Assembly: GCA_017405845.1 (NCBI GenBank)
Contig: JAFQZQ010000048.1
Coordinates: forward strand, 1 to 64,000
Reading direction: 5' to 3'
Length of the DNA stretch: 64,000 nt
From: Mogibacterium sp.
Lineage (GTDB): Bacteria; Bacillota; Clostridia; Peptostreptococcales; Anaerovoracaceae
A program made the position numbers and the translations under genes. The notes below the pieces were generated by a model, which was given only the letters and a program-made list of their open reading frames with translations, was not told the origin of the DNA and did not search any database. Each line of letters opens with the position of its first letter. Within the stretch, counting starts at the first letter, position 1. Positions 1 through 8,770 of the stretch are shown in pieces.

Positions 1-2
1 AT

Positions 3-117
3 ATCCGCCGGAGAATCGCGGAAATGGAGAAAAAGCATCAGGAAGAAAAAGAGAAGGAACGGATCAGCACGGAACTGAACATGGCGAAGCAGATTCAGGC
101 GAGCACGCTGCCGAACG
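3..117 (+). pseudogene. Fragment of a SpoIIE/RsbU-type serine phosphatase linker
   Basis: Reading from base 3, this stretch encodes a charged coiled coil (EKKHQEEKEKERIS) followed by TELNMAKQIQAS and LPN. That is the hallmark linker just upstream of the catalytic domain in RsbU-like PP2C phosphatases. The similarity stops at LPN (bases 109-117). After that the reading frame gives no phosphatase sequence, and the neighbouring frame abruptly becomes a BspA leucine-rich repeat. The upstream part lies outside the window. It is either a real gene remnant or an assembly join; sequence alone cannot tell. Confidence 0.6.
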
Positions 118-3100
118 GTACAGAAACTGCACCTCCATTGAAACAGTACATCTGCCAAAGGGACTCAAGGAACTCGGGCATGAAGCGTTTGGTAACAATG
201 TAAGTCTGAGCGCAATAGAGATCCCGAAGAGCCTTGCAAAGTGTACACGTTACGTTCCTAACACCGGGTATGCATATGGACCATTTGCAGACTGTACAGG
301 GTTAAAAACAGTCACATTCGAAGAAGGAAGAACCAATATAATCGAAAACCTGTTTGCAAAGTGCACAGGCCTTGAAGAGATAGTGATCCCGGACACAGTA
401 GTTTCCATCGACACCTATGCGTTCAAGGATGCTGAAAACCTCAGAAAAGTAACATATTCAAAGAACCTGACAACAATTGGATCTTATGCATTTAAAAATT
501 GTAAGTCTTTATCAGACTTTGATTTCCAGGAGACAGTACAGAGTATCGGGGATAATTCATTTTACGGATGCAGTTCACTGACTAAGATCACGATTCCGCC
601 GGCAATTACTACTATAGGGGATAATACTTTCAGAGACACTACATCTCTCAAGACGATCGTGTGGAATGATAAGCTCACTACTATCGGACAGTATGCGTTT
701 GCCGGATCAGGAATTGAAGAAACTGAACTGTCTGAAAATGTAACAACGATCAAAAATTATGCATTCTCTTACTGCCCGAATCTGAAGAAGCTCATAATGC
801 ATGACCTTGTTACCAGCCTTGGCACATATGTGTTTACACAGAGCGATGCACTGACAGATGTAACATTCTCTGAAAACCTGACAGTTCTTCCGGCATCAAC
901 CTTCGAAGGCTGCGATGTTATTGCGAAGGTAGTTTTGCCTCATAGAATTACGACGATCAATGGAAATGCATTTAAGGAATGTCCGGAATTACGAGAAATA
1001 ACCATTTTCAGAAATGCTGCTACTATTAATACAACAGCATTCCCGTATATGCATCTTCTGACGATTTACGGTGTTACAGGAACATATGCTGAGACATTTG
1101 CAAATGATAATAACATTAAGTTCGTAGCAATCGATAATCCTGCTACCAATGTAACTCTGAAAAAGACAGAGCTGAGTCTGAACAATGGCGCATCTGAGAC
1201 ACTGTTAATGTCAGTTACTCCTGCGGATTACACAGATGCTGTATCGTGGAAGTCAAATAATGACAGCATAGTAACAGTTGATGATGGCGGCAAGATCACA
1301 GCGAAGGGTGTTGGTACTGCTTCAATAAGAGTGACTGTCGGAAGTGTAAATGCAACTTGCAAGGTTACAGTCGTACAGCCTGTAACTTCAATTAATCTAA
1401 ACAAGACAAGCCTGTCCCTTGATGGAGGAAGCACATTCCAGCTTACAGCAACACCAAAGCCGGATAATGCTGAGGATAAGTCCGTAACATGGAGCTCAAG
1501 CGATGAAAAGGTTGCAACAGTATCTGAAACCGGATTTGTCACAGCGCTGAAGAAGGGAACGGCAGATATCACTGTTACATCGGCAGCTAACCCGGCTGTA
1601 TACAAGACATGTAAGGTAACTGTCAATAACACACAATTCATTGCAGAAACAGTTGACGATCTGGAATCGCCGCACAATTATGATAACAACTGTACTGACA
1701 GCTGGTCATATACAGATAAGGGTGCTTTAGGTCTTAAGGTAACATTCAGTGATAATACATTTATCGATGACTTTGGTGACTACCTGTATCTGTACAATGC
1801 TGACGGATCACAGCAGGGTGAGTACACAGGAGATGCCCTTGCAGGTAAGACGGTTGAAATCACAGGTGATACTGTAGTCATTAAGTTTAAGACAGATGCT
1901 TCAGATAATGCATGGGGATTCAAGGTAACGAACGTCGAGAGGCTGGATGGACCGGCTCCTTGCGAGCATGAGTTCACGGCTTGGCAGGACGGCGGAGACG
2001 GCACGCACTTCAGAGAATGCACGAAGTGCGGAGAGAAAGAGACTGAAAACCACACGCTCTCTGCATGGACCTCAAAGAATGACGATGTCCATGCCAGAAC
2101 ATGCGACAAGTGTGGTTATGAGGAAACTGAAGAGCACGCATGGAAATTTGACAGTCTGATCTCAGAACCTACCCTGACCGAGGGCGGTAAAGAGCTCTAT
2201 GTCTGTACAGTCTGCGAGGCAGAAAGTTATGGCTATACCGAGCCGGCAAGCACAGGCTCATGCGGAGATAACGTCTATTACTCATTCGATCCTGCAACCG
2301 GAGTTCTTACGATCAGCGGAAGCGGTGATATGTATGATTACAACGACGGAGAGTCTCCGTTCAGCGGACAGGAAGCTATCAGCGGAGTGGTTATCGAAGA
2401 GGGTGTAACATCGATCGGAAGCAATGCATTCCAGGGCGATGCAGACATCGAGAGTTTATCACTGCCTTCAACGCTCGAAACGATCAAAGCCGGAGCTCTG
2501 GAAGGCTGCAGTCCGTCTAATGTGACATACGCAGGATCTGCCGAAGACTTTGCAAAGATCAACATGGCAGATGATGCCAAAGCAGTTATCGATAACGCCG
2601 AGATCGAATGGACGGATCCGGGTGAGGAGAAGACCGACATCTCGAATTATGACTGCACACTCGAGTACAGCAAGGTCACATATGACAGCATCGAGTACTG
2701 CCCGGCGGTAACCGTAGGAAATCTTGTTCAGGGAACGGACTTCAATGTTATCTATGAGAACAACCGCAATGCCGGAACCGCAAAGGTTACAGTAGTCGGA
2801 ATCGGAGACTACACAGGCAGCATCGTAAAGACATTCGTTATCGAACCGGCGGATATCGCTAATGCCGGACTTACACTCAGCCAGACATCGTATGAGTATA
2901 CCGGTCAGGCTATCACGCCAAAGCCGACATCGGGAGCCCTGAAGGAAGGCGTCGATTTCGAGCTGTCGTATAAGAACAACACTAATGCAGGTACTGCTAC
3001 GGTAACCGCAACAGGTAAGGGCAATTACACAGGTACATGGTCTGCAGACTTCACCATTACTGATGGAAGCAGCAGCACTACAACAGACCTGAGCACGCTT

Positions 3101-3859
3101 GACTTTAAGGAACTGGAGGATTTCATATATGATGGATCCGAGGTCCAGCCATGCAGATATAATGTCAAGCTTAAATCAGATTCGACAGTCCTGCGTAACA
3201 AAGCGGATTACACAGTGGAGTACAGAGATAATGTCAATGCCGGAACCGGAACCGCAATACTGACAGGCGTAGGCAAATACAGTGGAACAGCCAAGCTGTA
3301 CTTCACCATACTGCCGTTCGATGTTAGCGAATATAAGGACGCATTCAACCTTACAACTACGAAGTATGTATACGACGGAAAGGTAAAAGCGCCGAAGCTG
3401 AAATGCCTCTATGATGAGGACGAGCAACTGATAATCCCGGTAGAGCCGAGTGCTGACGATTATACAATTAAGTACGATACAGGCAGAAAGAACGTCGGTA
3501 AGTACAACGTTAAGTTCACATTTGATGGAAACTTCACCGGAACCCAGACTTACAGCTTCGTGATCAACCCTAAGGCGACTGCATGGAAGAGTCTGACAGC
3601 TGTAAGGAAGGGATTCACTGCTAAGTGGTCAAAGAGGACAATCCAGACAACGGGTTACCAGATTCAGTACAGCACGAGCAGCACCTTCAAGACCTATAAG
3701 AATGTGTGGATTAAAAAGACATCTACAGTTTCGAAGAAGGTAACAAAGCTCAAAGCAAAGAAGAAGTACTATGTACGCATCCGTACATACAAGACCGTAA
3801 ACGGAACCAAGTATTATTCTGCATGGACAACTAAGAGATCTGTAACAACAAAGAAGTAG
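118..3859 (+). CDS. BspA-type LRR surface protein with Ig-like, CUB-like and FnIII-like domains, 5' truncated
   Basis: The frame is open from base 2, but recognisable protein starts near base 118, so the N-terminus and any signal peptide are missing. The first internal Met is at 383. Numbered from that Met, residues 1-250 are BspA/TpLRR repeats (pattern xxIGxxAFxxCxxLxxxxIPxxV). Residues about 253-335 and 336-418 are two Big_2-like Ig domains. About 425-520 resembles a CUB-like domain, and 527-611 holds CxxC pairs (CTKC, CDKC, CTVC) with nearby His. About 625-715 is another LRR block, followed by about four MBG-like beta modules with the NAGTAKVTV..GxYTGS motif. The protein ends in a very basic FnIII-like module. 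Such proteins act outside the cell in adhesion. There is no LPXTG or SLH anchor; the basic C-terminus could bind the wall electrostatically (inference). Confidence 0.85.
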
Positions 3860-3880
3860 CTATGGAATAAGTGTTAGAAG

Positions 3881-3906
3881 AGACGGCCTTCGGGCCGTCT
3901 TTTCTC
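3881..3906 (+). terminator. Rho-independent terminator
   Basis: An 8-bp stem (agacggcc / ggccgtct) with a stable TTCG loop is followed by TTTTCTCTT. It lies 21 bases after the stop codon of the BspA-type gene. Confidence 0.85.
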
Positions 3907-4036
3907 TTGTCATGTGACCAAGTCGATCAGCAGGTTGCCGCTGATAAAAAAACAGAGTGAAATAGCAAGGATCTTGATTTTGTGTTAATATAGTTATGCT
4001 TAAAGCACTATCAACTTTTAGGAGGATAATTTAGTT

Positions 4037-4834
4037 ATGAAAATAGGATTCCTTGGCGCCGGAGCCATGGGTGGAGCCATCCTGACAAGGGCTCTGGAGC
4101 AGGGCGTTATTAAACCGGAAGACGCTTATGTATACGATCTCTTTGAGGCAATCAGAAACCAGTATGAGCATCTCGGATGCCACATCGTTCACAACGATGC
4201 TGAGCTGGGCAGCCTCTGCGACATAGTGGTATGTTCACTTAAACCTCAGTATGCGCAGGACGGACTCAAGCAGCTCGGCGATACTCTTGATGGCAAGGCG
4301 CTCATCTCGATCATGGCGGGCATTACCGTAGAGACTCTCCGCGAGTGGACAGCCGGAGATGTCAGAATTCTCAGGCTCATGCCTAACACACCTGCGATGG
4401 TAGGAGCGGGAGCTTTCGCGCTTGATTCAAATACAGACCTCACTGCAGAAGAAAAAGACTTCGCAGAAAAGCTGTTTGCATCGCTCGGTATCGTTGAATG
4501 GATGCCTGAGCCGCTCATCGACACAGCATGCGGACTCTCCGGTGCAGGACCTGCGTACATCTACATGGTGATCGAGGCACTTTCGGATGGAGGCGTTGTA
4601 AAGGGATTGACAAGAGCCACAGCAACAAGACTGGCAGCACAGACAGTTTACGGAGCAGCCAAGATGGTGCTCGAGACAGGCAAGCATCCGGGTGAGCTCA
4701 AAGACATGGTTTGCTCGCCGGGCGGCAACACGATTGTCGGTGTAAAGACGCTTGAGGAGCACGGTGTTCGCGGCGCGTTCATCGATACTGTGGTAAAGGC
4801 GACAGAGAGAGCTCAGGAACTGGGCAAGAAGTGA
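4037..4834 (+). CDS. proC: Pyrroline-5-carboxylate reductase
   Basis: This 265-residue protein has the usual ProC length. It catalyses the last step of proline synthesis in the cytoplasm, reducing 1-pyrroline-5-carboxylate with NAD(P)H. It starts with the dinucleotide-binding motif GAGAMG (residues 7-12), has the LMPNTPAMVGAG segment, and carries the C-terminal GLSGAGPAY...SPGGNTIVG signature of the family. The start is supported by AGGAGGATAAT just upstream. It is a housekeeping gene among surface genes. Its stop codon is embedded in a palindromic repeat, and a DJ-1-like gene follows after about 45 bases, so cotranscription is possible. Confidence 0.95.
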   Translation: MKIGFLGAGAMGGAILTRALEQGVIKPEDAYVYDLFEAIRNQYEHLGCHIVHNDAELGSLCDIVVCSLKPQYAQDGLKQLGDTLDGKALISIMAGITVETLREWTAGDVRILRLMPNTPAMVGAGAFALDSNTDLTAEEKDFAEKLFASLGIVEWMPEPLIDTACGLSGAGPAYIYMVIEALSDGGVVKGLTRATATRLAAQTVYGAAKMVLETGKHPGELKDMVCSPGGNTIVGVKTLEEHGVRGAFIDTVVKATERAQELGKK

Positions 4835-4857
4835 CAAGGGGACGGTTCCTTTTGTCA
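4832..4857. repeat. Palindromic REP-like repeat, copy 1
   Basis: An imperfect palindrome (TGACAAGGGGACGGTTCC, then TTTTGTCA) includes the proC stop codon. Its GGGAC(A/G)GTYCC core recurs at 5444, 8597, 15474 and 31369. This is a pattern like the short extragenic palindromes found dispersed in many bacterial genomes. Confidence 0.6.
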
Positions 4858-4878
4858 TCCGTTGAGGAGGAAATCACA

Positions 4879-5430
4879 ATGAAAGCGATCGTTTTTCTGG
4901 CTGACGGCTTTGAAGAATGCGAAGGCCTCATCGTAGTGGACATTCTGCGCAGGGCCGGTGTGGAGACTGTTATGGCTTCGGCTATGGATGGTCTGCAGAT
5001 AGATTCTTCCCGTCATATAAAAGTGCAGGCTGATGTAATGGCGGCCGATGTGGATTTTGATTCGGTTGACCTTATAGTACTGCCGGGCGGCCGTCTTGGC
5101 ACTGAAAACCTCGGAGCAAACGCGCTCGTGGTGGAGAAGTGCAGGGAGTTCGCCGCATCTTCGGATAAGTACTTAGCAGCAATCTGCGCGGCGCCTTCGC
5201 TGCCGGCCTCCCTGGGCCTGCTCGACGGCAAGCGCGCAACCTGCCATCCTGACTTTGAAGGCCACATGGCCGGCGCCGCGCTCACAGGCGAAAGCGTAGT
5301 GACAGACGGCAACATCATCACAGGTCAGGGACTCGGCGCAAGCTTCGACTTCGCTTTCGAGCTGGTAAGGCTACTGGTTGGCGAAGAGACTGTCGAACAG
5401 ATAAAAGGAGCTATTTGCTACAGAAAATAA
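4879..5430 (+). CDS. DJ-1/PfpI family protein
   Basis: This 183-residue protein belongs to the class I glutamine-amidotransferase-like DJ-1/PfpI/ThiJ family. Known members include deglycases, chaperones, proteases and stress proteins, so the exact reaction here is open. It has the family layout: MKAIVFLADGFEECEG at the N-terminus with the conserved Glu, the strand LIVLPGG, and the nucleophile elbow AAICAAPSL with the candidate catalytic Cys. The length suits the small bacterial YajL-like branch. I chose the ATG at 4879 because GAGGAGG precedes it by 8 bases. An in-frame upstream start at 4831 would add residues encoded by the palindromic repeat and lacks a ribosome site. Confidence 0.88.
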   Translation: MKAIVFLADGFEECEGLIVVDILRRAGVETVMASAMDGLQIDSSRHIKVQADVMAADVDFDSVDLIVLPGGRLGTENLGANALVVEKCREFAASSDKYLAAICAAPSLPASLGLLDGKRATCHPDFEGHMAGAALTGESVVTDGNIITGQGLGASFDFAFELVRLLVGEETVEQIKGAICYRK

Positions 5431-5443
5431 AAAGAAAAAAAGA

Positions 5444-5489
5444 GGGACAGTCCCCGTTAGACACATCTAACGGGGACTGTCCCTTTTTT
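5444..5489. terminator. Bidirectional terminator formed by REP-like repeat, copy 2
   Basis: A perfect 18-bp inverted repeat (gggacagtccccgttaga and its complement, loop caca) is flanked by an A-run on the left and a T-run on the right. It sits between the convergent stops at 5430 and 5493, so it can terminate both genes. It shares the GGGACAGTCCC core with the other repeat copies. Confidence 0.85.
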
Positions 5490-5492
5490 CCT

Positions 5493-7703
5493 TTATCGTT
5501 TGGTCTTTATCCTCTTCACATTCGACCAGGCCGAGTACAGGTTGCCTCCGATCGAAGGCACGTACTTATACGTCCTGACCTTGACGTAATAGGTCTTGCC
5601 GCCCTTCAGGCTCTTGACAGTTCTGCTGACGTTCTTGGCGCCACTTACTTTTATATACTTTTTACCTTTAGTAAACTTGCTGTTGGTTGCCAGGAATATC
5701 TGGTAACCGGATACCTGGGTGGTCTTCTTAGTCCAGTAGACAACTATTGATTTCTTCTTTGCCTTCAGGCTCTTCAGCGTCGTCTTCTGAGGCTTGATCG
5801 TAAAGACATCCCACTGCCCGCCGTAATAGTCGCCTTTGCCGCTGATCTGGCACGAGTACTCATTTACATTCTTTGGCGTGAGTCCCATGAAATCTTTATA
5901 GAAATCGACGCCTTCCGTGAGGACCTTTCCGCCAACCGTGACAACCTCCACTTCAGGACTCTGCACCTTTCCGTTATAGACGAGGCTCTTTGTAACGAAT
6001 CTTATCTTTGCATAGTTGAGGTTGTACGGATCTATGAAATCGCCGTCGGTGCAGATGACCGGATAATCGAAGAATCCGCAGTCCTTCGCATCGATCTTCT
6101 TCAGGTCCTCGATCGTGCCGTTGTAGTAGACCGATACTTTAGAAGCGCTTGCATCGAACGCATTCGCATCGATCTTCTTCAGCGTCGACGGAAGCTTTAC
6201 GATCCTGATGTTGTCACAGAGATGGAATGCCTGGTACCCGATCTCCTCAATGCCTTCCGGTATTTCGAGTGCCTGAATGCTATTGTTGTTCTCAAATGCC
6301 CATGGATAAATTGTTTTGACGGTGTAAGTCACGCCGTTGTATTCAACTGTCTGCGGGATCTTAGGAGCTGCTTCGCTGCCCGTGTAGTCGACAATGTATA
6401 CGTGATCATTGCCCCAAACCTGAAAAGCGTAGCTGCCCGACTTAAGCATTCCATAGTCATCGTCCTCAACGATAGGGTATACATCGCAGACCATGCCATA
6501 ATAGTCGAGCCAATCGTGGCTGGCAAACTTATTGAATGCCCGCAGGAAGAAATTATACTCCATATCCGTGTATCCTGCGTCCCATGTTGCATCAGCTGCA
6601 TACCACTTGCCGTCTACGCGGGTAATGATCCATGAATGGTCGTCGCTCGTCATCTCTACACAGCCGATACCGGCCTCGTTCAGCATCATCATGATCAGAT
6701 CTGTATAACCCGAGCATATGGCTTTGTGGGCGAAGAGCGCGCTGTGAGCCGTTGCCGCATAGAATACGCGCTGGCTGTTTCCCGGGAATTCCAGAGCATC
6801 ATAGTCGTATTCAACATTTGATGTTACCCAGTCATAGATGCGCTTGACCTTATCGATCTCCGAGAGTGCGGGATCACTCCAGATCCCCAGTTCTGTGAGG
6901 ATGCTCCTGACCTTGTCGTAAGTGGTCTCCAGCTGTTCGATCTTCTTGACCTCCGTCTGCTCATCGATTACCGTCGGTACAGGGTCTCTGCCATCGCCTT
7001 CAGGCGGGAGCGTCCCCGGCGAGTAGCAGATTCTGGCTGTTGCGAAATATCCGTCAGCAACGGTCAGACCGCTTTCATTGACCATGGCGGAGGCATTGCA
7101 GCCGCACTTATAAAAGGCCTCAACGCCTATGTTTTCAACCGGTTTTACGCAGCTGATCTCATTCAGGCAGCGGCAGGACTCAAAAGCGCTTTGGCCGATC
7201 TTCTCAAGCGTAGAAGGGAACGAAACAGACATAATCGAGTCACATGCGTAAAAGCAGTAATCTGACAGAGCTTTGACACCTTCAGATATCTCAACCTGGG
7301 TGATGTCATACGCATACTGTTCATATATGTCGGTACCATTGAAATAAACAGGAAAGTCCAGCTCTTCGTTCACCGTGCCGTTGCCCAGTATAAGGGTACA
7401 GGTGCCTTCTCCGTCGTCATTGCTCAGTAGCGTATAGCTGAACAGGTCCTCAACGCCCTCCGCTATGACATCGCCCGACTTGCGCAGCCTGAGCGGCGCA
7501 GGTTCCGGCTTTTCCTTCCTTGCGGAGTCCGGTATCTCCGGCAATACGACTACCGGAGCCTCTCTTTCGTACAGGCCGGTCGGCAAATCTCTCTGCGCAT
7601 TGCGGTCAGCAGGCACAGCCTCATCAGCCGCGAATACCGGCATGGCAGTAAACGCCAGCATCAGCGCAAGCAGCAGCGCCGTAAATCTTTTTGTCGCTTT
7701 CAT
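5493..7703 (-). CDS. Secreted transglutaminase-like protein with BspA LRRs and basic C-terminal FnIII-like domain
   Basis: This 736-residue exported protein has a signal peptide (KR, hydrophobic run, cleavage near VFAAD about residue 26). Residues about 135-200 hold LRR_5/BspA repeats. Residues about 255-400 are a transglutaminase-like domain with the triad visible: Cys330 in HKAICSGYTDL, His356 in DDHSWII and Asp371 in WYAADATWDAG. A second LRR block follows, and the last ~95 residues are a Lys-rich FnIII-like module like that of the first surface protein. Family members act as cysteine peptidases or acyl transferases; a wall or host-protein substrate is a guess. It starts 12 bases after the phosphodiesterase gene and is probably cotranscribed with it. 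Confidence 0.85.
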   Translation of the reverse strand: MKATKRFTALLLALMLAFTAMPVFAADEAVPADRNAQRDLPTGLYEREAPVVVLPEIPDSARKEKPEPAPLRLRKSGDVIAEGVEDLFSYTLLSNDDGEGTCTLILGNGTVNEELDFPVYFNGTDIYEQYAYDITQVEISEGVKALSDYCFYACDSIMSVSFPSTLEKIGQSAFESCRCLNEISCVKPVENIGVEAFYKCGCNASAMVNESGLTVADGYFATARICYSPGTLPPEGDGRDPVPTVIDEQTEVKKIEQLETTYDKVRSILTELGIWSDPALSEIDKVKRIYDWVTSNVEYDYDALEFPGNSQRVFYAATAHSALFAHKAICSGYTDLIMMMLNEAGIGCVEMTSDDHSWIITRVDGKWYAADATWDAGYTDMEYNFFLRAFNKFASHDWLDYYGMVCDVYPIVEDDDYGMLKSGSYAFQVWGNDHVYIVDYTGSEAAPKIPQTVEYNGVTYTVKTIYPWAFENNNSIQALEIPEGIEEIGYQAFHLCDNIRIVKLPSTLKKIDANAFDASASKVSVYYNGTIEDLKKIDAKDCGFFDYPVICTDGDFIDPYNLNYAKIRFVTKSLVYNGKVQSPEVEVVTVGGKVLTEGVDFYKDFMGLTPKNVNEYSCQISGKGDYYGGQWDVFTIKPQKTTLKSLKAKKKSIVVYWTKKTTQVSGYQIFLATNSKFTKGKKYIKVSGAKNVSRTVKSLKGGKTYYVKVRTYKYVPSIGGNLYSAWSNVKRIKTKR

Positions 7704-7715
7704 TGTTGTACTTCC

Positions 7716-8564
7716 TTAAAACACTTTGCCGTTGGCGGTTATGTAGTCGACGCCCATTTTGGCGTACTTGGCGGCAGTCTTCTTGTTCGGTACGGTCCAG
7801 GTGCATACCTTGACTCCGTACTTGTGGAACCTGCTGACCACTGTCTTGTTAACATATGTGTATTTGAGTGATACGGCGGTAATTCCCGCGTTTTTCAGTT
7901 TCTTGGCCATGGACGTGTAGTTGCTCGAAGAGATCTTGCTCATCAGGTACATCGTCTTGACGTTTTTGCTTACGCCGAGCGCCTTTGCCCTCTTCACCGC
8001 ATCCGTAACGGCGTTGTACTCGAAGCTGATGATAACTACCTTGTGGTCGCCTATCTGGTCGAAGAGGTAGTTGAGCGCTTTTGCAGAAAGGCGGTGCTTC
8101 AGCTCGATGACCGGGATCGCTCCGGCGGAGTTGTTCCATATCGCGTTCAGAGCCAGCTTCAGGGTAGGGATCTTCACATCGTGATATTTCTTGATGTTGT
8201 TGCCGCTCTTGATATTGTATTTGGTGCGGTTGGCGCGGGTTATGTTGCGGATGCTCTTGTTGACTCCGCACATGCGCTTTATGTTTTCGTCGTGCATTAC
8301 AAGAAGCAGTGGATCCGCTCCCTGAACTTTCTTTTCTGCGGTGGACTCCCATATGTCGAATTCCACCCCGTAGAAACCGCTGTTTCTCGCAGCCAGTCTG
8401 AAAGCCGGCAGCGTATTCTCAGGTGCGATCGAGCTCCAGCCGCGGTGCGCGATGTATTTCGGTTTTGCCGCAGCGTGGGTATCCTCCGCAGATAAGGCAA
8501 AGATACTCAGCGCGAGGCTGAGTATAAGGAATATGCTTAACGACTTTAAAAATATACGTTTCAT
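7716..8564 (-). CDS. Secreted glycerophosphodiester phosphodiesterase
   Basis: This 282-residue protein has a signal peptide (MKRIFLKSLS, hydrophobic core, cleavage after about DTHAAA) and a GDPD TIM-barrel domain. Conserved residues are visible: His40-Arg41 in IAHRG, Glu68 and Asp70 in VEFDIW, His91 in VMHDENIKRM, and Glu154/Lys156 in VIELKH. Members hydrolyse glycerophosphodiesters to glycerol-3-phosphate and an alcohol. Exported GlpQ-like enzymes can also cut glycerol-phosphate teichoic acid. Given the teichoic-type genes nearby, polymer turnover is a reasonable inference. It is the first gene of a two-gene minus-strand operon. A second GDPD lies at 24227. Confidence 0.88.
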   Translation of the reverse strand: MKRIFLKSLSIFLILSLALSIFALSAEDTHAAAKPKYIAHRGWSSIAPENTLPAFRLAARNSGFYGVEFDIWESTAEKKVQGADPLLLVMHDENIKRMCGVNKSIRNITRANRTKYNIKSGNNIKKYHDVKIPTLKLALNAIWNNSAGAIPVIELKHRLSAKALNYLFDQIGDHKVVIISFEYNAVTDAVKRAKALGVSKNVKTMYLMSKISSSNYTSMAKKLKNAGITAVSLKYTYVNKTVVSRFHKYGVKVCTWTVPNKKTAAKYAKMGVDYITANGKVF

Positions 8565-8596
8565 TCTTAGTACCGGTGGGATCTTTTATTTTGCCT

Positions 8597-8611
8597 GGGG
8601 GACTGTCCCCC
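8597..8611. repeat. REP-like repeat, copy 3 (short)
   Basis: The near-palindrome GGGGGACTGTCCCCC lies between divergent genes, upstream of the secreted phosphodiesterase. It matches the core of the larger copies but has lost the flanking arms. The rest of the 206-base gap (8565-8770) is AT-rich and holds the plus-strand promoter described next. Confidence 0.5.
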
Positions 8612-8701
8612 GCAAGCGCTTAATTTTTATTAATTTTAATGGTTATCGGCGTTGTCTACAATAGTAAGGTCACTTAATGAACACAGAAGAACAAATAAAT
8701 G

Positions 8702-8710
8702 TGGTAGAAT
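8702..8710 (+). promoter_or_regulatory. Candidate extended -10 promoter of the long ATP-grasp/TagGH operon
   Basis: TGGTAGAAT (TGn plus TAGAAT) lies about 60 bases upstream of the start at 8771, with no clear -35 box. Similar TGnTAAAAT elements precede the genes at 21527 and 23138. Confidence 0.4.
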
Positions 8711-8770
8711 AGGAGCATAAAATAGAGAAGTCTGTGCAATTGCAAAATTTCAAGACTACAAGGAGATAAC

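Noticed and set aside
3950-4030. Promoter for proC
   Set aside because: TTGATT and TATAGT-like boxes occur, but spacing is wrong in every combination tried, so no promoter is called.
4831-4878. Longer N-terminus for the DJ-1-like protein
   Set aside because: The extra codons are encoded by a palindromic repeat and a Shine-Dalgarno region, and the family begins at MKAIVFLADG.
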